From positions 1 through 15,329 of the forward strand of contig DATMOG010000036.1 of NCBI GenBank assembly GCA_035568375.1: 15,329 bases of DNA. The letters run 5' to 3'. Position 1 is the stretch's first letter. Each line of letters opens with the position of its first letter. The DNA comes from JACDET01 sp035568375. GTDB lineage: Bacteria; Patescibacteriota; Microgenomatia; Levybacterales; UBA12049. Shown here piece after piece: positions 1 to 8,861 of this stretch. Below the pieces are notes generated by a model, which saw nothing but the letters and a program-made list of their open reading frames with translations, ran no database searches and was not told where the DNA came from. The translations under genes were made by a program, and so were the position numbers.

Positions 1-762
1 AATAGAATACTTATCCTAATTGCTCTCAGTCATTACCTCTAAATCCTTTTTCATATCTCTTTACCTATTTGAGGCCATCAAATTAAAAAAACTATTCTAA
101 ATATGTATATAGTGTATCACTTTTGTAGATTCTTATATCAATTTACCAATCTACTTCTATATAATAATAGTAATCGGGTTCTTAATTAAGAATAGATAAA
201 AATTAACTAAACCCCTCTAAATAATACACATTATTACTAATATAACAATATAAAATAAAAGATATACTTCCTAGCATACTCTAACGTCTTTTGCCAACTT
301 GATCTCTTTCATCTATTTTATCTTAAATATTCCTACATTAGGAAAATTATAGAGATATATTATATATTTCTTTTAAACAATCAGGGATTAGCCCTATAAG
401 AATCATTGTAAATAAAAGAGAATCCTCATCTACTCATTAATAATGCCCCATTTTTAGATTAGCCTTAAATTTTCCTTATTTTATCGAAAAATACCAATAA
501 GTGTACCGTTTTTATATATTGCAGATATATTTTTACAACCTTTTCACAAATTTAAACTCAATTTATTTAAATTATTACTAGTATAAAATATATAAATATA
601 TATCAACAAGTGCTTTTACTGTATTGACAACCTATCCATTATTTTTCTATCCTAGAATTAACCTTATAAAATATCGTAATAATCAGTATAATCGGTATAA
701 TCTCAAAGCTAAATGATATTTTAAGCTACCAAGCAATAAAAGGTTTTCACGATATTTGAATT
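1..762. other. AT-rich intergenic region without recognisable gene
   Basis: This 762-base stretch is extremely AT-rich and I see no credible coding frame, RNA gene or terminator in it. It contains a perfect 14-bp palindrome, TTCTTAATTAAGAA, at 179-192, and two TATAAT boxes nine bases apart at 687-692 and 696-701, but in DNA of this composition such matches are expected by chance. The last 140 bases presumably carry the promoter of the large fibre gene that follows. A decayed gene or a low-complexity spacer are both possible. Confidence 0.6.
624..653 (+). promoter_or_regulatory. weak candidate promoter for the fibre gene
   Basis: A perfect -35 hexamer TTGACA (624-629) is followed after 18 bp by TATCCT (648-653), which matches four of six -10 positions. 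The start codon lies about 110 bases downstream, which would give a leader of roughly 100 nt. Two TATAAT boxes at 687-692 and 696-701 are alternatives but lack a good -35. No clear Shine-Dalgarno precedes the ATG at 763. Confidence 0.3.
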
Positions 763-3700
763 ATGGATATAGTAAACAATTTTAAAATATATTTATTTTC
801 ACAAAAAAATCCTCCAAGTGCTATAACGATAAAAAACTATATTGCAGATATTAGAAAATTTATTAATTGGTATCAAACTATTTTTGAAATAACCTTTATT
901 CCTAGTAACTTAACAGCTGAAGTCATAACACAATACAAAAAAACTATCCGATTAGGAAATGAGACCTCGCTGCCAGCGGCTCGTTCGGCAAAAAGATATC
1001 TTTCTTCTCTCCGCAAATTCAGCAGCTTCTTGGAAACAACAGGAGTGATTGTAGAGAACCCCTTTACAACTGACGAATCCAAACTTGTAGACATAGATCC
1101 TTACTTCCTTAAAGAGTTTAAAAATTATCTTTATACTGAACAGGCAAGCAGACTTACAATAAAGAATTACCTTACAGATATAAAACAATTTCTCAATTGG
1201 CTTGAGCTTGTAACTATCCAGGAAATGCCAATAAAAAATAGCAATCTTATTCTTATGATTGATAATAATATCTTGGAACAATATAAAATGAGACTCTATA
1301 ATGAGGCAAAGTTATCTCCCATCTCAATAAATAGAAAATTATCTTCTTTGCGACGATATATCCGATGGCTCGGTGAAAAAGGAATTTTAAATATGGCAAT
1401 GGTTGAATCGACTCTTGATGAGCCAGAGATAAAAGCAACTCTAGAAGAGTCAAAACCCATTACATCCGATGTGCCACTCATTGCTCTACAAGGCTTGGCT
1501 GAGAACAAAATAGAGAACGAACAACCTTCCTATTCTCGTTTTGCACCACTCAGATTATTTCAAAAAATAACAAAATTTATCAATTTAGGAACTGATTTAT
1601 TACTTTTTAATCCTCTAGCTCATTCAGCTGAAGCTATTCAATATCTCTTATGGAAAAAAAGTGGAAGAAAAATTTTTGCACCAGTTACTACAATTATTGA
1701 AACCTCCTCATATATGCCAAAAAATGTTTCAATCAAAACGATTATACCAAAAAGCTCTAGCACCCAAGCACCGAGATCTGCTAATTTAAGCTCAGTTTTA
1801 AAAAAAATACGGAGTTATAATATAGAAACTAACCCAAATACTGTACATAATTTTGCTAAAGCACTCTATGCTCCTTTGGATATCTCAACCAAGCATATGC
1901 ATTGGAGTAATAAATTATTACATAATCTACGCTATATACGACCCAATTGGTATAAAAAATATCATACTTATGCATTTGCACACTATCTCCATCTTTCAAT
2001 TCTATTAATCGCGACCATTATTACAGGCACTACTCTCTATAAAACCTGGAATATCAATAGTATTAAACAACATGAAGCAGTACTTTCTGCTCAAACAGTT
2101 GCTCCACCGAGAAAGCTTTCCTTTCAGGGAAAACTACTTGATAATACAAATACACCAATAACCGCAGAGACACCTCTGCGGTTCGCACTTTATAATAATC
2201 CCACAGCTTCAGGAGAAGCACTCCTTTGGCAAGAAAGACAAGACATCAAACCAGATCAAAACGGATATTTTTCAGCAACACTTGGAAAAATCACGCGGCT
2301 TGACCAGAATCTCTTTACAGATAATCAAAGCTTATATATAGGCATTAGTGTTAATGGCAAACAAGAACTATCTCCTCGGCAACAAATCCCTACAGCTAAT
2401 TTTGCTGCTAATTCACAGTCTGTGGAAGGACTTAAACCTATCACCAATTCACCTGATTTGGCACAAAATGTCTTACTTGCACTTGACTCAGCAGGTAATT
2501 TAACTATAGGGGGAACAGAAAGCCATACTTTTCAGGCCACAGGAGGCAAATTTAATGTTTCAGGTCAAGCACTATTACTTACTACAAACCAAGGCTCTAA
2601 CGGAAATATAAAAATCGCTCCTGATGGATCGGGAATTATTGATATCCAGAAACCACTACAAAATACATCAAACTATAGCAGTCCTGGCGGAATACCAGGA
2701 GCTGTTGAGATCAAAGACATCCTTTCTATCTTAGCCACCTCAAGCAGTCAATCAGCCCTTGTTGTCAATCAAATCGGAACTGGCGATATCATTAGCAGTC
2801 GCTATAATGGAATTGACAAATTCAGGCTTGACCATATGGGAAACGCCTTTCTTGGAGGAGATATAATCTTAAATGGTGATACTATAGGAACTACTTCGAG
2901 AATGTTTGATATAGGAGGTAGTAACGTTTCTGAATTAAATCTTGGCAACAGTGCTTCTGTCGTTTCTATTGGAGGGAATACAGGAATGACCTCTATTAAT
3001 AATAATATAACTGTGCATGGAGAAAGTACTTTCACTGGTAATGTAGTTGTAAATAGCGGTATCACTATTCCGGACGGTCAAAAGATAACACTTGCGAATT
3101 ATCCTACCGGCGCAATCCCTTTTGTTAATGACAGTAAACAAGTTGTACAAAATGCAGGTAATTTTTCTTGGAATGATACACTTAAACAGCTACGGATTGA
3201 TGGATCAATCTGTCTCTATACAAGCACTGCCTGTGATTCTGCCCATGCAACTACAGGAACAATCTATTTTAATAACGCAAACGCTTTCTCAGGAGACATT
3301 GCTGAAGAATATGTTTCTTCACAAAATCTTGAACCAGGTGATGTAGTTGTATTAGAAGGCTCAAATAATAATAATGCTATTATAAAATCGTCATCACCAT
3401 ACCAACACCAGCTTGTCGGCATTATTTCCACAAAACCTGGATTCACTCTCAATTCTGAAGCGCAAACTGACCAACAACACCCTAACATGTACCCACTTGC
3501 ATTGCAAGGACGTGTACCTGTAAAAGTTTCCAACAAAAATGGTCCTATTCTTGCAGGTGATGATCTGACTTCATCCACGATTCCAGGGGTTGCCATGAAG
3601 GCAACTGAATCAGGTCAAATTATCGGAAAAGCTCTTGAAGCATATAATAATTCCGATCCAACCACAGTTGGAAAAATCATGATCTTTGTTAATCTTTCCT

Positions 3701-5130
3701 ATCAAAACTCTCCTACATCCATTACTAACAATGGCAATCTTACAATGGCAACTAAAACCGTTTTTATACAAAACAAAATCAATTCCATACAAACATCATC
3801 AATAAACATATCTCAATTATTAGGTAATATTGCTAATACAATTTCTCTGGGGGCAATCCAAGCACAAACGATAACAACGCAATCTCTCCAAGTAGCAACT
3901 GATAACATAATGATTGGAGAGCAGACTCTTAAACAATATATTACTATAATAGCAAAACAGTTAATTAATCAAGAACTCGATAAGAGGCTATCACAGTTGC
4001 ATCAGAATCAACCCTCGCTTAATCTCATTGCCAGCAATTCAGCAAATATAGCTGATCAAAAAGCATCATCTTCTGCCTCTCTCATACCTATAAGTACTAG
4101 AAGTGCAATTGTACAAATTACTAATAATAAAACTGCTTCAGTATCTTCTCCTATATATAATAGTATAGCAAGCACAAGCGCTACGACTTCATTAGAGGGA
4201 TTACCAATAACAAATATCATAGATGTAGGACATATAGCAAGTGATTCAGGAGCACTCAATGAATATATAAAGAAAAATCAATCAACGACACCTCTTGATG
4301 CTCGAGATGTCACGAATACTCATTACTTACCTATAGCCAGCCTAAGCGGACAATTAAATTACATACCTAATCTGAAATCAGATTTTGCTACATTTAATCA
4401 GGGACTCATAGCCCTAGGACCGACGAGTCTCACAGATGTTTCAATAAGTAATAGCTTAAACATTAATAATAATTTAAAAATAACAGCCAATTCATTTGAT
4501 ACTATTGCCTCTGACCTTAATATTCAGCCTCTAAAACAAGGGAACATTCTCTTTATGGGAGGACTTGTAGCAATAGATACACAAGGAAATCTCAATATGA
4601 AGGGCAATGCTACATTTTCACATAATATAACTGTAAACGGGCAACTTGCTGCAGGAATCATCGCGCCTATTCCAAACCAAGATATTATTATTAATTTGAA
4701 AAATAAAACTAATAATTCAGACTCTAATCTTATTGTAACAAGCGCAACTGGCAGTGCTGTTATACAAATTAATCAGTCGGGAGATATCACTTCCTCAGGC
4801 GAAGCTCGATTTAACACTGTAACAAGCAATGGGTTTTCAATAATCCGTGGCGTTGAGGCTGATACATCGATGACTGAGACAATTGCAAATGAATCTGCAG
4901 GTAAAGGGGTAATCACAGCCTATGAAAATGAAAGAACGATTATCACCCCATACGTTACGAATCACTCTCTCATTTACGTGACAGCTACATCTGATACTAG
5001 AGGTGTAACACCATATCTAACTCGACAAACTGTTGAAAGTCCAACGGGAGGAATAAAGGGCTCTTTCACTGTCGCCATACCTGTAACTGTTACAAAAGAT
5101 ATTAGCTTTAACTGGTGGATTGTGAATTAG
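763..5130 (+). CDS. giant membrane-anchored surface fibre protein with two integrase-type SAM-like domains
   Basis: A 1455-residue protein with an unusual domain order. Residues about 1-100 and 110-215 are two copies of the tyrosine-recombinase core-binding (SAM-like) fold; TIKNYIADIRKFINW (22-36) and TIKNYLTDIKQFLNW (132-146) are corresponding helices. No recombinase catalytic domain follows. A low-complexity linker leads to one membrane helix at about 409-428, then a presumed extracellular part. This starts with a beta-domain (LSFQGKLLD at 452), followed by repetitive Gly/Asn/Ser/Thr-rich beta-strand sequence typical of fibres. Residues about 844-980 (GDIAEEY, then GRVPVKV and PGVAMKA) resemble the Peptidase_G2/intramolecular-chaperone-like domain of phage tail proteins. 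The last 85 residues, ending FNWWIVN, resemble a C-terminal domain common in CPR surface proteins. The start is secure: an in-frame TGA lies two codons upstream (757-759). The topology implies a cytoplasmic DNA-binding part and an external adhesin-like fibre. Function is inferred. Confidence 0.85.
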   Translation: MDIVNNFKIYLFSQKNPPSAITIKNYIADIRKFINWYQTIFEITFIPSNLTAEVITQYKKTIRLGNETSLPAARSAKRYLSSLRKFSSFLETTGVIVENPFTTDESKLVDIDPYFLKEFKNYLYTEQASRLTIKNYLTDIKQFLNWLELVTIQEMPIKNSNLILMIDNNILEQYKMRLYNEAKLSPISINRKLSSLRRYIRWLGEKGILNMAMVESTLDEPEIKATLEESKPITSDVPLIALQGLAENKIENEQPSYSRFAPLRLFQKITKFINLGTDLLLFNPLAHSAEAIQYLLWKKSGRKIFAPVTTIIETSSYMPKNVSIKTIIPKSSSTQAPRSANLSSVLKKIRSYNIETNPNTVHNFAKALYAPLDISTKHMHWSNKLLHNLRYIRPNWYKKYHTYAFAHYLHLSILLIATIITGTTLYKTWNINSIKQHEAVLSAQTVAPPRKLSFQGKLLDNTNTPITAETPLRFALYNNPTASGEALLWQERQDIKPDQNGYFSATLGKITRLDQNLFTDNQSLYIGISVNGKQELSPRQQIPTANFAANSQSVEGLKPITNSPDLAQNVLLALDSAGNLTIGGTESHTFQATGGKFNVSGQALLLTTNQGSNGNIKIAPDGSGIIDIQKPLQNTSNYSSPGGIPGAVEIKDILSILATSSSQSALVVNQIGTGDIISSRYNGIDKFRLDHMGNAFLGGDIILNGDTIGTTSRMFDIGGSNVSELNLGNSASVVSIGGNTGMTSINNNITVHGESTFTGNVVVNSGITIPDGQKITLANYPTGAIPFVNDSKQVVQNAGNFSWNDTLKQLRIDGSICLYTSTACDSAHATTGTIYFNNANAFSGDIAEEYVSSQNLEPGDVVVLEGSNNNNAIIKSSSPYQHQLVGIISTKPGFTLNSEAQTDQQHPNMYPLALQGRVPVKVSNKNGPILAGDDLTSSTIPGVAMKATESGQIIGKALEAYNNSDPTTVGKIMIFVNLSYQNSPTSITNNGNLTMATKTVFIQNKINSIQTSSINISQLLGNIANTISLGAIQAQTITTQSLQVATDNIMIGEQTLKQYITIIAKQLINQELDKRLSQLHQNQPSLNLIASNSANIADQKASSSASLIPISTRSAIVQITNNKTASVSSPIYNSIASTSATTSLEGLPITNIIDVGHIASDSGALNEYIKKNQSTTPLDARDVTNTHYLPIASLSGQLNYIPNLKSDFATFNQGLIALGPTSLTDVSISNSLNINNNLKITANSFDTIASDLNIQPLKQGNILFMGGLVAIDTQGNLNMKGNATFSHNITVNGQLAAGIIAPIPNQDIIINLKNKTNNSDSNLIVTSATGSAVIQINQSGDITSSGEARFNTVTSNGFSIIRGVEADTSMTETIANESAGKGVITAYENERTIITPYVTNHSLIYVTATSDTRGVTPYLTRQTVESPTGGIKGSFTVAIPVTVTKDISFNWWIVN

Positions 5131-5214
5131 CAAGAAGAGAAATCAAATGCTATATGAAAATTTTCCTTATAGGGTTCAAATAGAACAGAAAACTAGCTTA
5201 TAGAATAATTATGC

Positions 5215-5244
5215 TTGACATTATACAAATAGAATTGTTACAGT
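5215..5244 (+). promoter_or_regulatory. promoter of the TPR/O-antigen ligase-like gene, probably leaderless
   Basis: TTGACA (5215-5220), an 18-bp spacer and an extended -10, TG-T-TACAGT (hexamer 5239-5244). Transcription should begin seven bases after the -10, at about 5251, and the ATG is at 5252, so the mRNA would be leaderless. No Shine-Dalgarno is visible, consistent with that reading. Confidence 0.6.
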
Positions 5245-5251
5245 TGGTCTA

Positions 5252-7432
5252 ATGTCTCAAATTCCTATGCCAGAAAAAAAGAAAGAAATTCTCTCCTATT
5301 TCGAAAATCTAAGTCTATTGATGATAGGGATATTGTTTATTCTCTTCCCTATCTTCTTTTTGAATACGACTACCGATGCTTTTGTCTTGCCAAAGCAGCT
5401 TATATTAATCATACTAAGCTCGCTCAGTTTGCTTATCTTTGGTGTCAGAACACTTATTAATGGCAAACTTCAAATGAGAACATCACCTTTTGACATCCCT
5501 GTAACATTATTAATAATAATTACATTTATTTCTGCAGGATTCAGTATCAATAGTTATGATTCATTCATTGCCGTAACCCCATTATTATTTGTCGGTTTTC
5601 TCTATTTTGTAATCGTAAACACGGTAAAAACACAAAAACAGTTACTTTTCCTTCTTGGAACTCTTACACTAGGCACTGGGATATCAGCATTATTAACCAT
5701 TCTTTCCTTTTCTAAGTTCTATCCATTGCCATTTTTATATACACACGTAACATTCTTTACCACTTTTGGATCTTTACTTGATCAGGCATTATATTACGCA
5801 CTTGTGTTGCCAATTGCCGGCTACTTTGGCTACGGATACCTTAATAATGCAAAGCATTCAAAGAATGCGCCTTTTACAGCTAATGACGCTGAGACACATC
5901 GTAAAAAGTCAACAGGAGTAATGGGCGGATTTGGAATTGCATTTATTGTCATTGCTATTGCGTTAGGACTTACGGTCTATATGTTATTCACCAACCAAAA
6001 ACCATTAATTTTGCCATTCTCTACCGGCCTATCAACAGCTTTTGCTGCGATTTCGCAAAGCAATAACGTTTTCCGAAGTTTGCTATTAGGAAGTGGTTTT
6101 GGCACATACCTTAATGACTTTACTCAATTCAAACCTGCCAGTTATAATGCTAACCAGACACTTTGGGCATTTACCTTCTTTCGCTCAAGCAGTTTTGCAT
6201 TAGAACTGATGGCGACAACAGGCTTGTTGGGTATTGCTACTTTTGCTTTTCTTGTATTCAGGATCATCAGAGAAAAAAATTTCTTTCTACCATTAATGAT
6301 AGCAATTCTTGCAGCTTTGATACTACCTTTTTCTTTTACTTTAGTTGCTCTTTTTTTCATATTACTTGCACTTTTTGCAACCGTCTGTATCCAAAACAAC
6401 CCACAAAGGTTTGGTGAAGCAGAATTCTCGCTTCTTGCATTAAAGAGAGGTCTTTTTGCAGTCACCCCCGAGCATGAAAAAATCCCACAAAATGCATCCG
6501 AACGAAGATTCAGTAAAATCCTTCCTAGCATCTTTCTTATTGTTCTAGTAATTATTATAAGTGTACCTTTATATTTTGTGACACGCTTCATGATGTCAGA
6601 CTTCACCTTTCAGCAATCACTCGTGGCTGAATCGCAAAATAATGGTTTACAAACATATCAATTACAAACTGCTGCTATCTCAGAATTCCCTTATCGAGAT
6701 ATATATTATCGTGCTTTCTCACAAACAAACATCGCCTTAGCTAATGCAATTGCAGTAAACCAACCAAAAGGGTCCTCACCAAGTGCTCAAACACAACAGA
6801 ATATCTTAACATTGATCCAACAGTCAATTAATGCAGGACGCGCAGCTGTTACAATTGCTCCCGCAACTTCTTTCAATTGGAATAATCTTTCATCAATTTA
6901 TCGAAGTTTGATTGGTTTTGGGCAACATGCAGACCAATTCACAATCTTAACATTAAATCAGGCAATTGCACTTGATCCTAACAATCCTCAACAATACATT
7001 GATCTTGGCGGTGTATATTATCAACTTGGTCAATATGATAATGCTATCAGGGAGTTCCAAATTTCTGCCAATCTCAAGCCCGACTATGCAAACGCCTATT
7101 ATAATTTAGGCCATGCGTACCAACAGCAAGGTATATATAACCAGGCATTGGCAGCATATGAAACTGTTAAACAACTAGTAGCTGATAGCTCAACAAACAC
7201 ACAAAAGATTAACGCAGATATTGACACTATAAATAAATTAGCTGTTGCAAAAAATAATGGGCAACAACAACCATTACCACAAGCAAGTCCTTCAGCGCAA
7301 ATAACTCCTATTCCACAGCAACAACAACAACCAATTGATGTCAACAAACCTGGAACAGTATTGCCAGAAAGAAATCCAAAAGCAAGCATTCCTGCACCAA
7401 CTGTCTCAGCTTCCCCATCAAACACTCCATAG
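5252..7432 (+). CDS. O-antigen ligase/polymerase-like membrane protein with C-terminal TPRs
   Basis: A 726-residue polytopic membrane protein. About ten hydrophobic helices fill residues 20-385, with one more at about 430-448. The loop around GSGFGTY (280-286), followed by a hydrophobic segment containing ELMATTGLLG, matches the pattern of the Wzy/WaaL (O-antigen ligase) superfamily, which polymerises or transfers lipid-linked glycans on the outer face of the membrane. After the last helix comes a soluble helical part with two clear TPR units at about 579-646 (YYQLGQYDNAIREF and YYNLGHAYQQQG), then a Pro/Gln/Ser-rich tail from about 675. TPR-tailed ligase-like proteins are frequent in CPR genomes, where the substrate is unknown. 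The start is supported by a promoter that would make the mRNA begin at the ATG. It is probably transcribed separately from the fibre gene 121 bp upstream. Confidence 0.8.
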   Translation: MSQIPMPEKKKEILSYFENLSLLMIGILFILFPIFFLNTTTDAFVLPKQLILIILSSLSLLIFGVRTLINGKLQMRTSPFDIPVTLLIIITFISAGFSINSYDSFIAVTPLLFVGFLYFVIVNTVKTQKQLLFLLGTLTLGTGISALLTILSFSKFYPLPFLYTHVTFFTTFGSLLDQALYYALVLPIAGYFGYGYLNNAKHSKNAPFTANDAETHRKKSTGVMGGFGIAFIVIAIALGLTVYMLFTNQKPLILPFSTGLSTAFAAISQSNNVFRSLLLGSGFGTYLNDFTQFKPASYNANQTLWAFTFFRSSSFALELMATTGLLGIATFAFLVFRIIREKNFFLPLMIAILAALILPFSFTLVALFFILLALFATVCIQNNPQRFGEAEFSLLALKRGLFAVTPEHEKIPQNASERRFSKILPSIFLIVLVIIISVPLYFVTRFMMSDFTFQQSLVAESQNNGLQTYQLQTAAISEFPYRDIYYRAFSQTNIALANAIAVNQPKGSSPSAQTQQNILTLIQQSINAGRAAVTIAPATSFNWNNLSSIYRSLIGFGQHADQFTILTLNQAIALDPNNPQQYIDLGGVYYQLGQYDNAIREFQISANLKPDYANAYYNLGHAYQQQGIYNQALAAYETVKQLVADSSTNTQKINADIDTINKLAVAKNNGQQQPLPQASPSAQITPIPQQQQQPIDVNKPGTVLPERNPKASIPAPTVSASPSNTP

Positions 7433-7605
7433 CAATAACTCCATTAAAAAAACTTATTAAATATAACTAGTAGTATAGTATGAAAATATACATAAAATAT
7501 CTATGACTTGTATATATATCAAGTAAATCATAAATGGTATTTAAGATATATTAATATATAACAACAGGTAATTATATATCAAGCTTTTGCCATTTCTCTT
7601 TTATA

Positions 7606-7633
7606 CGAAAAACGCCCCGCTAAGCGAGGCGTT
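7606..7633 (-). terminator. Rho-independent terminator of the zinc ribbon gene
   Basis: Read on the minus strand, a GC-rich hairpin follows the zinc ribbon stop codon by about 30 bases. AACGCC pairs with GGCGTT, there is one mismatch (7617/7627), and an inner CGC/GCG stem closes a 3-nt loop. A run of five T follows. The plus-strand side has no T-run, so it should act only on leftward transcription. Confidence 0.85.
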
Positions 7634-7663
7634 CCAATAAATCTTAAACAAATGTTATAAAAA

Positions 7664-7960
7664 TTATTGTTCCCGTTGCTTCCTGAAGCAATCACGGCAA
7701 AGTACCGGACGATCGCCTTTCGGCTCAAATGGTACTGTGTCTTGCTTGCCACAATTAGAACAGGTTATCGGAAATGATCGACGTTCTCCTCCGCCACTAT
7801 GACCGCCGTTATTAAAGTTTGCGCGAGCTTTTACTCGGCAATCTTTACAACGCAGTGGTGGATTAAAGCCTTTTTCCTGATAGAATGCTTGTTCGTCTGC
7901 AGTCCAGGTAAAGTCCTTACCACAGTCCTTGCATTGAATAGTTTTATCTTGTTGTGCCAC
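7664..7960 (-). CDS. double zinc ribbon protein (zf-trcl plus CxxC-x17-CxxC)
   Basis: A 98-residue soluble protein with four CxxC knuckles. C10/C13 with C38/C41 (24-residue spacing) form the N-terminal ribbon, which resembles the probable zinc-ribbon family PF13451. C67/C70 with C88/C91 are separated by exactly 17 residues and match the CxxC-x17-CxxC domain. A Gly/Ser/His-rich linker (about 49-60) joins them. Each ribbon should bind one structural zinc. Such small basic proteins are usually thought to contact nucleic acid or protein partners, but no specific role is established. The start is GTG at 7960, set by a near-perfect Shine-Dalgarno, AAGGGGGTGA, six bases upstream. The gene has its own extended -10 promoter, a leader of about 150 nt with competing secondary structures, and its own intrinsic terminator, so it looks like a single-gene, post-transcriptionally controlled unit. 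Confidence 0.85.
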   Translation of the reverse strand: MAQQDKTIQCKDCGKDFTWTADEQAFYQEKGFNPPLRCKDCRVKARANFNNGGHSGGGERRSFPITCSNCGKQDTVPFEPKGDRPVLCRDCFRKQREQ

Positions 7961-8110
7961 TAGGATTCACCCCCTTTTTTTTTATACATTTTACTTACCC
8001 CTCAGCGGGGCTGTATTACGAATCCTAAGTGATTGCGAGGTTAAATGACCCGATTTAGCTTAGAATACCGAATGACTCCCTACTCTTTAATAATTAAAGA
8101 TTATGAGTCT
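7961..8110 (-). promoter_or_regulatory. structured 5' leader with maskable Shine-Dalgarno
   Basis: In the minus-strand RNA, TAGGATTC (8027-8020) is perfectly complementary to GAATCCTA (7968-7961), the eight bases touching the GTG start codon. Just inside that pair, CCCC (8010-8007) can pair either with GGGG (8001-7998), forming a tight local hairpin, or with the GGGGG of the Shine-Dalgarno (7974-7970). The two pairings exclude each other, so the ribosome site would be open in one state and closed in the other. A further hairpin near the predicted RNA 5' end pairs GACTC (8109-8105) with GAGTC (8078-8074) around an inner perfect TCTTTAAT/ATTAAAGA stem (8100-8084). I recognise no known riboswitch class. 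A metal-responsive, temperature-responsive or protein-bound control element is possible. Confidence 0.5.
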
Positions 8111-8116
8111 TCCTAT

Positions 8117-8125
8117 ATTATACCA
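8117..8125 (-). promoter_or_regulatory. extended -10 promoter of the zinc ribbon gene
   Basis: On the minus strand TGG immediately precedes a perfect TATAAT (hexamer 8122-8117), forming an extended -10. No good -35 is present (TTTAGG at 17 bp). It lies just past the LytR_C stop codon and gives a start at about 8110, hence a leader of about 150 nt. Confidence 0.5.
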
Positions 8126-8132
8126 CATTTTG

Positions 8133-8861
8133 TTATTTTCCTAAAATAATTAGTATATCGGCATTTTTAGGTGCTTTTTCTCCTATAGGGAGGTTCTCAA
8201 CATTTCCGTTGAGTTTTTTAGCTATGATAGATGCTTGAGATGCATTTTTTCCCGTAAGATCAACAATAACTATTGAGCCGTAGGATGCGTTTTGAGCGCT
8301 GTCTCGAGAGATAACCGTAACATTAGGCATCTTTTTTTTAAGCTCTTTCGCCATTGTAGCCGTTAAACCAACGGTAGTTGTTCCATTATATAAGGCAACT
8401 TTTATAGGAGCAAGCGTAGGCGTTATAACCATTGTTGGTGTTGCTTGCGTCATAGCAACAGGCCCAACTTCAACAATTTTACTGATCATTGGATCATATA
8501 ATATCGCCTCTTGAGCCTTGGGATAAACCAAAACTTTATCACCATTTCGAGCATGCAGAAAAAATGGTTGCCTTTGCAACTTTGTAATATCAGAAACAGT
8601 CGCAATATTAGGTTGTTCCCCTGTTGGTAAGACAATTAACTTGCCTACTTCAATAATTAGCGCTGCCTGATCGTCTGCTTGAGTAGACTTGTTAAGCTGA
8701 TCTTGTGTATGTTGATATTGGATATAAAAATAAATTGTCCCAAAGATTGCTGAAAGAAAGATGATTCCGAATGCCACAATAATGATGAGTAATTGTGAAC
8801 TAAAACCAAGCAATGCTGGCAAATTTCCCATCATAAATAGATTTCTCTTGACAAGGGGCAT
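8133..8861 (-). CDS. membrane-anchored LytR_C domain protein
   Basis: A 242-residue protein with a short cytoplasmic N-terminus, one membrane helix at about 22-46, a short helical stalk (48-70) and an extracellular part. Residues about 70-135 (LIVLP through FFLHARNGDKVLVYP to KIVEVGPV) form a conserved beta-rich module often seen in CPR and Firmicutes proteins of this type. A Thr/Pro-rich hinge leads to residues about 153-241, which match the LytR_C domain (PF13399; VALYNGTTTVGLT, then SIVIVDLTG). In LytR-CpsA-Psr proteins this domain accompanies the enzyme that attaches glycopolymers to peptidoglycan; here the LCP catalytic domain is absent, so an accessory or wall-binding role is inferred. 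The ATG at 8861 is favoured over M10/M11 because a near-consensus promoter places transcription initiation at that ATG. Confidence 0.8.
   Translation of the reverse strand: MPLVKRNLFMMGNLPALLGFSSQLLIIIVAFGIIFLSAIFGTIYFYIQYQHTQDQLNKSTQADDQAALIIEVGKLIVLPTGEQPNIATVSDITKLQRQPFFLHARNGDKVLVYPKAQEAILYDPMISKIVEVGPVAMTQATPTMVITPTLAPIKVALYNGTTTVGLTATMAKELKKKMPNVTVISRDSAQNASYGSIVIVDLTGKNASQASIIAKKLNGNVENLPIGEKAPKNADILIILGK

Noticed and set aside
3092..3346. Open frame of 84 codons overlapping the fibre gene on the same strand
   Set aside because: It lies fully inside the fibre coding region in another frame, has no ribosome site and shows no family resemblance.
6142..6606. 154-codon minus-strand frame inside the ligase-like gene
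   Set aside because: It is an antisense shadow of a membrane-helix region with low-complexity basic sequence and no ribosome site.
7506..7524. ACTTG ... CAAGT inverted repeat after the ligase-like gene
   Set aside because: Arms of five bases around an alternating AT run, without a T-run; expected by chance in this composition.
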